From Anisus vortex (Eukaryota; Mollusca; Gastropoda; Planorbidae), in contig OX421496.1 of assembly GCA_949126835.1 (NCBI GenBank), forward strand, positions 23,459,844-23,523,843: DNA of 64,000 nucleotides. The letters are read 5' to 3'. This document shows, piece by piece, positions 24,635 to 37,400 of this stretch (within the stretch, counting starts at the first letter, position 1; each line of letters opens with the position of its first letter). The notes under the pieces were generated by a model that saw only the letters and a program-made list of their open reading frames with translations, was not told the DNA's origin and made no database searches. The translations under genes were made by a program, and so were the position numbers.

Positions 24635-26318
24635 TAGAGACCGACCGAAACCAAATTTTTAGTTTCGGCCAAAAACGAAACCATACCGAATATTATACAT
24701 TGACTTTCGGCCGAAACCGAAACCGAAACCAAAAATTTAACTACAATTTCGGCCGAAACCGAAAAATAAACCGAAAATGTGAAACAAATGTTTTCAAAAG
24801 ACTGCACATTTATGTGTAATATTAACTAGCTTATGGGCACTCTATTTGAGTAAACCATTCTATGGAGTGATTAAATAATCCGTTATTATATATATATTAA
24901 CTTCAGTCTTCTACTTCACATTAGGGATGTTAATATCATTTTTTTCTCTCAAAACCTATTTTCGTTTCTAATATCCGATTTTTTACCCATTTTCTTTTCC
25001 CCCTCTCCGCCCCAGGGCAAAGAAAGTTTTAGTTTGGAAAAGCCAATTTTTATTGATTATACTAAAAATAATACGAAAGACCATTGATCCTTAGAACGTG
25101 GTGAAATCTAAAAAAAAAGTTGATTTTGGATTAGCAGAAGTCAAAAGCTGTAGTGTCATGAATTTAGACTTTAATAATTATAATATAAATCAGTGGATGT
25201 TAGATCGATATGTTACACACATTAAAAGAACATTTGTAGCATATGAATAAAATACCAGACTATCTAGTTTTGACAGACGTCCGGCAAGAAAATTAACAGT
25301 TTTTGAAAAGAACCTTACATGCTTTGCAAAGTTGTTCATTTAATTGCCCAAGTTGCTTCTCAGTCTACATTAAATAAAATGTTGGGTCAGTCTTAGACTC
25401 TACTAATATACAATTATTGGCAGCTAATGTAATAAAACTGAACTGATTGTGGATTGTAAAACACTAATAAATATGTCTTTCTTTTTGTCTCTATGTGTCC
25501 TCCTTTTGAAGTCCAATTATCTAGCAACCTTACGTCTATCGGTCTGTTTGTCTGTTAAAAGAGCGTTCAGCATCAGTGGGGAAATTCCAGTTGTTGTTTT
25601 TTCGAATAGGTAGATTACATTTCTGTACCGACGACTAGCGTTAACATCTACATTAGCTGTTGTATGTGCTTGTATCGCAAATTCACAAACAATATTTGGA
25701 ATTCGAAATAAATAAAAAAAAACAAAAAAACTATAAGTCGCCTCTGACAAAATAGTGTTTGCAAGGAATATAATGTTAAGGAATTGTTTTGTGCTAATCA
25801 AACAGGGTTTACAAATATTTCTTCAGATAAAAAGATAAATAAATCGTGGGATTCAGTTATGAATTATATCCTCTCGAAATCCGGTTTTCGTTTAATCTAC
25901 TTCACACAGATTAATTCTCAACAGTTTAACTAAATTTTACATTGCTTTTAGAGCTATATTTATTTTAAATATATTCAAATGAATACAATTTGTAGATAAA
26001 AAGATGCAGGATACCTAGGGGAACAAATAAAAGTATTTATATCCACTCTAAATATAATGGTTTGCAATTAATGTACAAAAATGTAAAATGTGTATCAACG
26101 TGCCCCTCTCTCCCCTATCAATAAGCAGGGAAATAGATGCAGCAATAGCGTAGCAGTTTGAATTTTGAAAGTTAAAATAGATATTCGATAATATCAGTTT
26201 CGGCCGAAACCGTAAACAAACCGAAAACTAACATTTTGTCTTCGGCCGAAACCGAAACCACGCCCAAAAAGTTTTTTGCCTATTTTCGGCGCCGAAACCG
26301 AATATCGGTCGGTCTCTA
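24635..26318. mobile_element. hAT-type element with 8-bp target duplication CTGTCAAG
   Basis: Flanked by CTGTCAAG at 24627-24634 and 26319-26326. Termini TAGAGACCGACCGA and TCGGTCGGTCTCTA are perfect inverted repeats. The outer ~170 bp on both sides is built of TTTCGGCCGAAACCGAAA-type motifs. 1684 bp; the interior has no recognisable transposase, so it is a non-autonomous or deleted copy. Shares its ends with 20940-21426. Confidence 0.92.
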
Positions 26319-26326
26319 CTGTCAAG

Positions 26327-28140
26327 CCTGTTATATTTATTTCTCACTTCAAACCTATTCTATAATTCACCATAGAACCGTTCCCGACTAAAGTCAAGAT
26401 TCCAACAATCCAGATGACGATACTCTTGAATGTGTCACCAACAAGATGTTTACATGAAGAGATGATATCAAAAGGTGCATAACATTTGTTCACGCCTATA
26501 TAACTTATAAGCATTTAAAAGTTGTTGACAATACATTACATAGTCGCTTGCCCTTAACTCAAATTTAAAATTAACCGAGGCACGAAAAACAAAATGGGTT
26601 AGAATATGATGATCTAATAGATTTATGTATATAATATATAATTACAATGGTTAATATCTCCACATTAAACCGGTTTACTTAATTGTCTCAGTTTATTTTT
26701 ATAAACTAAAGAAGACGTTCCTAAATATTTAAAATCTATGTCAGATTATCATGATGTAGACCTACTAGCGATAGACATTGGCCTTAGCTTACAGCAGTAA
26801 ATCTGAACTCTGAAAGCGTCTACATAGCGTCCCAAGCTGCCATTTTAAGTTGTGTTTTTTTTATTCAACTACATTCCCTGTATTTGGTCTTAACGTCAGT
26901 AGGCCTATATGAAATTGTATGGACATTCTCATAATATCGTCTTTGATGCTACAAATAAATAATTACGGAAGGTTGGCAACACTGGATTAGTAGCCTTTGA
27001 CCGTACGGTAGATTGTCTCAGCATGATGCAGTCGTCGAAATGCCTCCCCTTAAATGTTTAAAATGTATTTATCTTTCGCTGCTCACGCCATCTCCATTAA
27101 AGTGGCGCCTGATCCAGCTGTCTCTTTGCATCCTATTATGATAACTATAGCACTCACGATTTAAATAGACCGCTTATCACTTAATTATTGAAACATTGTA
27201 ACAAAATAATAATTGAACAACAAAGTTTACAAAGATAAGTGATTTAATGATTATAATAATATTTTTAAAGACCGGGCATTATGAATCAAATATAGTAAAG
27301 ATTTTATAAAACACTATGTTGTGAGAGATAAGAACAAATTATAAAGATTAGATTCAAAAGGCAATTTTTGTAAACATCCGATCAAAAACCTAATTGTACT
27401 CAGACATTGGCCTACTTTAAAAACTGTTCTCATAGAATTTGTTATTAAATAAAAAGTTAAATTTGGTCTTATTTATAGTAAGTACCCTGTACTGTGCTCC
27501 GTGTGTTGGGAAACTGACAAATGGCATGCGAGTTATCATAATAGGTTAAAGGTCACCCTAACAGCACTGATGGTAACGGTGTTTTTTTATTTTCTTAAAA
27601 GTTAAAAATTATCAATAAATTACTTTAACATCTTGTCTGATGGATACAGGAGAAACGCGTGAGTTGATTTGAAAAACTATAAAAAAAAATAATGAGAAAG
27701 AAAAGGCTTTGAAAAAGTTTTGCAGAGTTTATTACTCCTATTAGTGATCTCAGACATAATCATTACATTATAGATATTACTATTGGTAATGATAAATGAC
27801 ATTTTTATTTGACCTCATCGGCTATAAAGAGCACCAACAATGTCTAAATAGCAGAAATAATGTTGACTCTAAGCCACACAAAGGAGTAAAACAAATAAAT
27901 TATTTAATGGATCAGGTATCTGTAGTTTTGTAATATGTCATGATCAAGCTACTGTGTCTGACAGTGATAGGAGCGCGTACAGTAAGATTAGCCGATTTTA
28001 AGCATGGCAACGAATACTGCTATTGACTTGATTAAGCTGCATTAGTTCTTTTGCTGAAAATATCCCTTCTCAGAATTTGAAGATTTTCATGTTAAAGATA
28101 AAAACAATTTTCTTATTCCACAAAACACAAACCATATAAA
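26327..28140. other. Long AT-rich stretch without recognised genes
   Basis: No coding region, RNA gene or clear transposon end seen. A fragment at 28140-28200 (CTCGAGTGGCATCGGGGCGT and CTGAACAAACCAGGAAAACC) matches the LINE tail family of 48419-48765. Confidence 0.4.
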
Positions 28141-28587
28141 AGTTATTTTCTGCTCGAGTGGCATCGGGGCGTGGAAGGGGCAGCCTGAACAAACCAGGAA
28201 AACCAATAAATTGACATAACACCATGTAACAAAAAATAACTTTTTCTCTGTTTATCTAAATTTTTTGATGTTTCTTAATTAATTTGAGTATGATGAGTCT
28301 GAATATGACATTGTTTTTTTTTATGGCATCAACCGTTTGATCATAAAAGCAAAAAATAAATTTAACATAGGCCTATAGTATATAGCCTAAGTAATAATAA
28401 TCATATTACATGAGATACAACTTTAGTCAATATAATAACAATTATATATATATTACTAGCTCAAAAATGTTATGTTATGTTACAAAACGTCATCTTACAT
28501 CACGTTACATACATATAGGCTATTACATAATGTTAAATAATTATGTTGTAATGTAATAGTCTCTCACAATCTCAAAAAACACTAGAA

Positions 28588-29310
28588 CTAGAAGTGAACA
28601 GTAGAACATGGTTTTCTATTGTGAAGTTTGTCGTCATCGCGTATTAAACACCAGGTGTAGTCACCGATCATAGCTGCATCCCATCTGCACTGGTATCTTT
28701 TCTCCATTGCAAGAATATCCTGATAAAAACGTTCTCCGTGCTCTTCACTCACATCACCCAAATTTGGTCTGAAAAATTCCAAGTGTGAATGCAGCTAATG
28801 CAGCTTTATTGACATTCTGCATTTCATATCTGCATACCGTACAATTAAGTTTTCCACTAGCTCTTTATAGTTATCACTCTTATTTTTCCTAAAAAAACTA
28901 TGAACAACATGTCTAAACATGTCTTTTTTTTAACAGCAAACATGTTGTCTTCCAGCTCCTTACATGCCAACATAACTTTATAACTTTAATCTGTGGACCA
29001 ACGAATATACTTGCTGAATTTTTGCATCTGACACCCTAGAAAACATCTGCAGAATGTGCTGGAACGCTGCACTAGCTGGGTTTAATGCTTTAACAAATTG
29101 TTTGAAAAGACCTAGTTTAATGTGAAAGGGTGGTAGTAAGATATTCTCAACAGGTATATGTCATCATATTGTTTGTCGGTTCAATCCATTTGCTCGGAAT
29201 CGCAAAGGGCATTGACTTTCGAATTCCACACAGCCATCCTTCCAGAGTTGATCTGCAGCTGCCACAACTGTAGTGTGGTACCTACGATTTGTCCTGATCT
29301 TCCATAGTCA
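28588..29310 (-). pseudogene. Decayed copy of an uncharacterised transposon-associated protein
   Basis: Reading on the minus strand, 29150-28990 encodes NILLPPFHIKLGLFKQFVKA followed by residues ending in SDAKIQ, and 28782-28588 encodes FFRPNLGDVSEEHGERF then QDI and MEKRYQ and ADY/GDY-W. From memory, this 'LLPPLHIKLGLMKNFVKA ... GERFHQDI ... MEKRYQG' protein is common in many copies in arthropod and cnidarian genomes and is annotated only as uncharacterised. Here it carries several stops and frame shifts, and only the C-terminal half is left. Calling it transposon-borne is an inference from its multicopy nature; its enzymatic class is unknown to me. Confidence 0.65.
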
Positions 29311-30430
29311 TGCCAAAATAAGCAAGATATGCAGTAAAGAATTTTGTGCCACTGACACTGTTATGTTTAGTTTGTGTTGGACTAATATAGTAACCACACA
29401 CATAACAGAATGAGTCAGAACAAAGCTTGCAGGATCTACTAGACATATACACCACTTCATATAACAGTTGTAATTAGTTAAAATAAAAATAAACAAAAGA
29501 ATATAGTTAAAATCAGCATGTGTATATGTTATAAATGCATTACACATAAACAAAAACTCCAAAATATATTTTTTGCTTTTTCTCAAGAAATCTTGATGAT
29601 AGAGCAAAACCAATGGTACCACTGAAATCAGCATACCAAAATTATGTAAGAAACATAAAAAAATTAACATAAACAAAAATGTTGTTACATGGTCTAAATT
29701 AAAATACTAATCAAAATGCAAGACTAGACACAGGCCACGGATAATCGTAGGCAATAATCTTCTGTAAATAGGGAGATAGCAGGAGACTGCGGCTTCTCTG
29801 ATCTTTTTGAAGTTAGTAACGAGTTTGATTATGTGTGCAAGATATTTGCTTACATCGCCACTGGTGCCAACCAATTTACAGATAGTTTCGATGATTAAAT
29901 AAAACGCTTTGGCTAAAATTACATTAAGTAAGATCTTATTGTTGCTCTGCCAAGGATGTTAGAATCCCGGAAGACAATTAGAAATGTTTGAAGATCTGCA
30001 GAATGAGAAACAAATATTGTGCGAATACTGGACTGATTTTCTGATGAAAACTGCTGCTTTTATAGTATTGTCCAATGTTTTGCTACAAGAGGATTAGATT
30101 TTGTAGTGCCAGTTATTTCGATAGATAAATGTAAATTACTTTAGTTGAATTGGCCTCAAAGCTGAATTCAATCCCTTTCTAAAGAATTACACTGAATATT
30201 GTGTCATTCCCAGAAAGGGAAATGTATAATATCTTTCTGCCAGTATAGTCCTATAAGATGAATTTACTTATTTATTAAGCTCTAAAGTATTCATGCAGAT
30301 TTCTAAAATCAAGTATTGTTGAATAAAGAATTATTTGTATTGATGCAACTATTGACACCAGATGTTAAGATCATAATTTACTTGGAACTGCTTTAAAGTG
30401 GTGTCTTCAGTGTCTTCTTATTGAACAGTA
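29311..30430. other. Repeat-derived, no gene recognised
   Basis: The 29690-29770 part (AATGCAAGACTAGACACAGG, GCAATAATCTTCTGTA) is a piece of the same LINE tail family as 48419-48765. The long open frame on the minus strand at 29308-29676 is low-complexity and hydrophobic, without any family resemblance I recognise. Confidence 0.4.
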
Positions 30431-30434
30431 ATAA

Positions 30435-31130
30435 TAATGAAGCTTGTATAGCGCATATCCCGCAATCAGTTCTATGCGCTTAACAATTACATCTACAATT
30501 ACAATTACAATTACAATTAACGATGATAACAATAATAGACAAATGTTTAAAAATGTAAGTGGGCTAGGAGTCAATAATAAACAGGTGAGTCTTGAGTCCG
30601 GTCTTGAAAATGTAAAAGTTCGAGCTTTGTCGCAGCTGGAGTGGCAGGGTGTTCCATGCGGAGGGGCCGGAGTAGGTGAAGGCCCGCTGACCAGCTGTCA
30701 CGAGTTTTGTCCGCGGGATCGTCAAATTGAGTTTGTGAGCAGCCGATCGAAGTGGGCGTGGTTTTGTATATATTTCCAGACAGGAAATTAGATAATCCGG
30801 GGCAGAGTCATTGAGGCATTTATAGCATAGAGATGCGAGTTTATATAAAATCCTATTTTGAATAGGGAGCCAGTGCAGAGAGTAGAGCAGAGGTGAAATG
30901 TGGTCGGACTTCTTCTTCTTTAGGACTAGTCTGGCAGCGCAGTTTTGGACGCGTTGGAGTCCTTGAATGGAAGCGGCAGGAAGGCCGGCCAGAAGAGAGT
31001 TACAGTAGTCCAAACGAGAGAAGAGGAGAGTGATGACGAGCTTGGTACAAGCTTCCGGAGTGAGGTAGCGACGGATAGTGGCAATACGTCGCAGGTGAAA
31101 AAAGCAGGTAATGGTAATATGATAAATACC
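30435..31130 (-). mobile_element. L2/CR1-type LINE, C-terminal reverse transcriptase end plus 3' tail
   Basis: The minus frame from about 31112 to 30564 is open and encodes the typical end of an L2/CR1/Rex-like RT protein: RLDYCNSLLAGLP, LQRVQNCAARLVL, LYSLHWLPIQNRI, a Y-x-P-x-PLRS segment, GQRAFTYSGPSAWNTLPLQL and LKTHLF, followed by a stop. The 3' part has an (AATTGT)n stretch and the AGCGCATA / TATGCGCT stem (30450-30480). Upstream RT domains are missing, so it is a 5'-truncated insertion. Confidence 0.9.
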
Positions 31131-31493
31131 TTTTCAATCTTTTGCTCAGTTCTCGTAGACATTATGGTATAGAGATCGCAAATTGCAAGTCACATCACGA
31201 TGCTGATAACATTAGCAACTAGAGTGACATTAATCCTGGCGTACAAGCTAGATTTAGAAAGATTTAAAAGTATCAGAATGGGCGTCATGCCCTGCCTACA
31301 GTCTAAATTTGTTAGATGTGACGAGATGTACTTCGACTGCTGTTACATATTTCGCTAATGTTCAATCTCTTGTGATATTCTTGTGATTATTAAAATACGA
31401 ATTAAAACGTGACAAAAATGTGATGTGATAACAATGATATACCCTCAAACTAATTAATTTGTCTGGTAATGTTAAATTTGCGGATATATTTTT

Positions 31494-34400
31494 CTAATCC
31501 CTGGGAATGAATTTAACTCGAACTTCTTGATCTGGAAATTGTAAAACTCTAAATGTCTGTTTCAACTTTCCATGATGCCATTCCAGTTTGTATTTTCTCA
31601 GAATCTTAGCAATCATCATTACAAGTTCTTGCTCTGCAAAACGCCGACCTAAAAAAAAATACATTAATAAACTTGCTTTGAATTATCATGAGATAATTTA
31701 TTACAAAAAAATAAATAATGATGGTATTGGTGATTTAAACTCTATATGAATTATGAAAAAGAGTCCATCAGATTCATTGGCCTCGATTGTGTGACCTTCA
31801 TGATAACGATTTTACTTTTGCTCCTTTTATATGAAATACACACTAAAGCTGGGCAGTCCCACGTAAAACGTCCCTGGACAAAACCTCAGGCCTTGTCGGA
31901 TTCAAACCCTACACACTTAAAAATAAATCTACCGCTCTGCCACAAAGGCATTAAACCTTTACCAAAACCGTTAAAGTAGCAAGTGTAAAAATCTATAGAA
32001 TTATGTCAGCCATTAATGTGATTTTCAAAACAAAAAGTGAAAGACGCAATATATTACCGACACACATCCTACGACCAAAGCTAAATGGAGTCAGTAAGAA
32101 AGGGTGAAGTTTTTCCATTTTCCCATCTTCTCTGAGCCATCTTTCTGGGGTAAATGTTTCTGGGCTTGAAATGACTTGAGGATCCATCAACTTGACGTGG
32201 TTGTTTAAGCTTAAATAAGTCTTGGGGGGAGAGTAAAGAAATGATAATTTAACGAAATTTAGACATTTTAATTTCAAATACTTTCGCCTTTTTAAACAAA
32301 TTTGCAACATTCTAACTAATTTGAAAAATTGCAATGTCATACTATGCTTGTGATATTATTTTCATTAACTTTTTATTTGGGCCAACAGTTACATATATCA
32401 AAGTAACTAAAGGTTTTATTTGATACTGTATTCATAGGCTCTAAAAATAGATATTCACATTTTTTGGTATCTGATAGCCACCAATAACCATGTCTGTAGG
32501 ACTCAGCCTTTGTACATCAATTCCAGTTGGAAACAATCTATTGCAGAAATAACGAAGATTGTAGCTTATCTATTAGGCCTACTGAGTAGCCACAGTTAAA
32601 ATTTTATTTTATATAACTTTTTTTTTTCAACTCTTCATTATTTATTTATTCTTATTTAGTTCTCCCTGCACCACCAACACCCTTAGCTTGTTAATATCGA
32701 CCCAATCATTGGTTTGCTTTGCATCTTTGAATACCACGTTGCGATACTCGTTGAACATGTTTACTCACAGAGCTGGTGGAGAGCTACCTTGACATACATG
32801 CACTGTCTTTCTTTTCTAAATCCACCATTGAGAGAAGGCCATACAATTGCTCTATTTATCATTTTTTTGGCAAAATCTTTCCAGTGACTGAACATGCAAT
32901 ATGGGCCAAATGTGTAATTTCATACTATACTTATACAGTGCCCTCTCATGGGGGAGGGGAGAGGGGGCATATGCCCGGGGGGGGGGCGACACTTCTAGGG
33001 GCGGCAAATATAGTCTAAATATAGCTCTCACAGTACGCAAGGGGGCGTCGATAAAACTTTTGCCCTGGGGAGTTACATAGGCTTATGTGGGCTCTGTACT
33101 TATATTATTATTTTTCTAACTTTTTATTTGGCTTACTTTTTTTTTCTACTGCTAAGAGTTAATACTCTCTAACATTTCTTTCTGGAATATAGTGTTAGCA
33201 GTTTAACACCGGTCCCCCCCCCCCCCCCAATGCTGTGGTGCCATGTGTGGAAAATTATCCACAAATTACCTAAAGAACAATACGGGCTTAAATATTAACT
33301 GCTGCTAGAGTGGAGCCAACTGCCTAAAGTAATCGTCCTACATTTGCTTGAGTGTATCTCACTTACCCAGAGGCTTTCTTTATGGAGGACACGAAAACAC
33401 AACTTTAAAAACAAAACAATAATTTCTTAAAAAAACTTTTACAATGATAAACACTGCACCTAAATGTCTCCTTAATGCAAGCTTTGATGAACACGGACTT
33501 GTTAAAACCATCAGAGGTTAATTCACCCGACTCCTGCAGTATTTTTGTAGCTTCCTCATAGGCCTTCATTTGTACGGATGGATGACATGCCAAGTTGTAG
33601 AGATTAAACAACAGAGCTTGAGTAATCTAGAAAAAAAATTCAGTATCTCTGCTTATATATCAGCTTTAAATGTATAGGTCTAATAATTTAACCTTAGAAT
33701 TGCAGCAATTAGCCTACACCAGTACCACACTTTGATTTACTGTGATTCTCTTTAAAATGTTCATACAATCAATTTGACATTCATCTATTACTTAAGCCAT
33801 CTGAATAGATAATACAAACACCTTTTTGGACAACAGATCCACTTACTGTGCTCAATGTATCAGTTAAAACAGATATCACTACAACTGTTAAGTCTTTGTG
33901 AGAAACACTCTCATTTTTCAACATATATGATAAGAATCTAAAACTTTGACCAGTAAGCTTTCCTTCCTTGAGTGTCTTGTCGTACTGCTTTAAAGTCTCG
34001 TCAATAAGTTGCCTAGATATACTGAAATAGATCAGAACAAATCTAACTAATCGTACTGCTTTAAAGTCTCGTCAATAAGTTGCCTAGATATACTGAAATA
34101 GATCAGAAAAAATCTAACTAAACGATCTCAGGCTTTAGAAAATTTACTTCAAAAATGAATAAAATTTGGAACCGAGATTAAAGCTACCAAGAAAACTCAA
34201 TCATGACTTCTATCCTGGACAAGTCAGTTGACCTCGTGCACAATTGTTTCTTAAATTGGTCTTCTGTCTCTGTTTATTTGAGAAATTCTGATCTATAATA
34301 ATAAAAAAAAATTATAAAGGTAGTCTTTAGAAAACAAGAAAGAGTTTCACTAACCTATTCATGAAATCCTCTGCACGAAAAACTTCTTTCAAATTTGGAG

Positions 34401-37400
34401 TTGGCAGCATTTTGTACAGAGGGAGGGCAAAGAAAAGTTTTGTGGACAAAGAAAAGATTTGCTGATTATTTTCAATAACTTTATCTCCAAGTTCCATTCC
34501 TCCCTCCTCCATAAAACCCAAGCGTCTATCAAGAAAATTGTTTGCCGAAGCTGTTAGAAAAGAATGGAATAATCAAAATATTTCTAAAATCTAAAGGGCT
34601 CATTTTAGTTTTCTTGTAGACATTTTAGCATATGTTACAATATTCAATTATATTGTGTTAATGTATACAGTTTCATTTAACCACACGATGTTTACAGAAA
34701 CAAAAGTTAAAATTAAAGTTACCAATTAAAGAACATTTTATCATGAAAACGTAAAAAGCAAATGAATCAGCAGTTACATTTGAAAATTAGTTCTGAATTC
34801 CTTTTAACAGGCTAATGTAAATTAATGATTTCATAAATTCATTGATGCAAACAAATTCTAAAAACTCACATTCGATTCCCCAGCGTGCGATCCATTGATT
34901 AAAATTTGGGATTTCTCCATCCTTAGCAATAATTGATGGCATTTTGCTAATAAAATCATTAGCCACTTGATTTTGTGCGGGGAGATAATCCAAAGAAACT
35001 TGAGGCCTTAGCATGATGTGCTGAACAACTTTCCTCAGTCTGTACCATTCTTCTCCGTTGCTAGGACATAATCAGAATAAGCATTTACCCATTTCAATGA
35101 TAACTATTATTTTTAAATGTCTTTAAAAATAATCAAAAATTCACTTTTGGAAAGCAGACTTTAAAATACAATAATTATTGGTTGTGTCGGATAAAACTTC
35201 TGTCATAATTGTGTATGCCTTTAAAAACTAGAAAAGCTGTACAACATAATGTTTGAGCGTCTTCTTTCCCTAACATTTGCAAAACCTGTGCTCAGTAGTT
35301 TGTTTAAACTAGTGTGAAGAATATAATTCATTATTTTCAAACTATTTTCTAATCATCATATTATATGGTCCAGTGGCCCAGTCATACCTTACAGAGAATT
35401 CTCAACTGAGATTTAAACATTCAATCTGCTCAAATCATTGGAATAGCAAGTAATCGAGAGATTCTTAGGTTATTTAATTCTGGAGTAACATATGTAGCCT
35501 ATATAAGTGGATATATTTTATTTAACGTTGAGAATGTTCGTATGCCATAAAATAGAATGTATACAATTGTTTAGTTTTCTAATAAAAAGAGGACATTTTC
35601 GGACATTGAGTTTTAGACCATACAAGTAAATTGACTTTCAACCCGGGGAGTTTTATGTCTTTCTTTCCCGAGCGGCATCTGGAGCAATAAAAAACAACAA
35701 CGATTTAACATCATTTAAAATGTCAATCAGAATGCAAAACTAGACTCAAATAACGAGCACACTAATTTAATGAATACTCTTCTGTATAGAAAGCGCGTCT
35801 GTATATTGTATAAGATAAATATTTTCTTCTTGCTGGTGTACATAGTAGGCTATATGTAAAAGAACATTTTCAGTAATCGTGTTAGTGTTCGAATTTTCCT
35901 TCTGATGTGTGAATCAAACATTGAGCCAAACAATCACATTTCGATTCATGTTTTCATTTTGATGTGCTTTTTAATTTTAAATAGTAAAATATTGTTCTTT
36001 TGTAGGCCAACTCGAGGGCAACAAAAATGGCGAAGTAGGGAAACCACCAACCCCTAGAGTCAAACGCCGGTCAATCGGATAGGGAGCTACTACCTTAGTG
36101 CAGACTAGACCAGGGCGATGCTCTCTTTTTTTTCACTCACAGAAAACGACTGAGTGGTCATTGTGATCGCTTCAGACTGGTACATAAGAGATCCTATGAC
36201 ATGATCTCAGCACAGCCAGGCAACAGTGCAGGTTTATGAGTCTTCAATGGTTGCCTTCCCAGCCAGGGGTACATGCAAAAGCTGCCCGTTAGTGGATATG
36301 TGCAGGTATGCGCTGAGTCTAGCATGTGATATACCCAATAATATATATACAAGACACGTTGCGCATGCCTTAGACAGAAGGATGTAAACTCAAAACCTTG
36401 GTAAACCCCAGCCCTTGGTTAACTGGGACTAAAAAGCTGAAAAGCTTGATCCGATTTGGCTCTTGGGTGAAGCTAAAGGATTCTTAAACCATCAGATGAA
36501 CCATAAATCAGACATCCATTTTCGGGCATTTGGGTCCTGATGGAATATTTTAGAAAAGTCTGGGAAATTCGCAGCGTTAAAGGTGTACAAAAAGGTGATG
36601 CCCATGCAGCTAACCCACCATCTGGTAGTGCCAAAGGAAAGACGACTAACGATACAGACTGACCATTACCTGTTTTTCTATTAACGTATCCCACCCATAT
36701 AGCCACGAGAAAATGGAGGTTTGAAATCGAAGTTTAAGCTACCTAGCCAGGTTAAACGAATCACATTGCCCTAAGCAACTTGTTTTGAGGCGCCAGTTTC
36801 CTGTTATTTTAAAGAACGTGCCCCCTCCCCCCCCCCCCCCCCCCCGATCTATGCTACTTGCGAATGACATGTCAATGTGCTAGACTTAGCAAGAAGACTA
36901 ACCATTTAATGTATTAGTTACTATTAGACCATGGGTCGGGAACCTTTTTTCTGAGAGAGCCATGTACACCACATATTTTGAAAAGTAATTCTGGGAGAGC
37001 CAAACATTATGTTTAAAACTAAAAAATTCAAGCAAATGTGTGCATTTAGTTTAATTTCAACACAAAAAGTACAATAACTATGTCTCTGAATTCTTCTGAT
37101 GCTGAGATGCAGTAGACTTTAGCTCATTTGTAGAATGAAATATGGATATGCAATTAATATGTAGATCAAAAAGTCTAAAAAAAACATTTTTTTAATAATC
37201 AAACATTTGTCTGCGAGCCAGATGCAGCCATCAAAAGAGCCACATCTGGCTCGCGAGCCATGGGTTCCCGACCCCGGCATTAGACCTACAATACTAGGGT
37301 AGTAAGTACACTTACCTCTCCCACTCACGCCCCCAGCTATACAAGCTCTTGGAGCACAATAACTAATGCTAATACAGATAGACCAAGTAAATCAATACAA

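Noticed and set aside
24607..24819. Paired open frames on both strands
   Set aside because: They read the subterminal repeat array of the hAT-type element at 24635-26318; not genes.
29308..29676. 122-residue minus-strand hydrophobic frame
   Set aside because: Low-complexity, AT-driven composition with no family resemblance and repeat-derived surroundings.
31845..31950. Functional tRNA gene
   Set aside because: A and B boxes are present but no full cloverleaf or terminator could be drawn; a SINE head is more likely.
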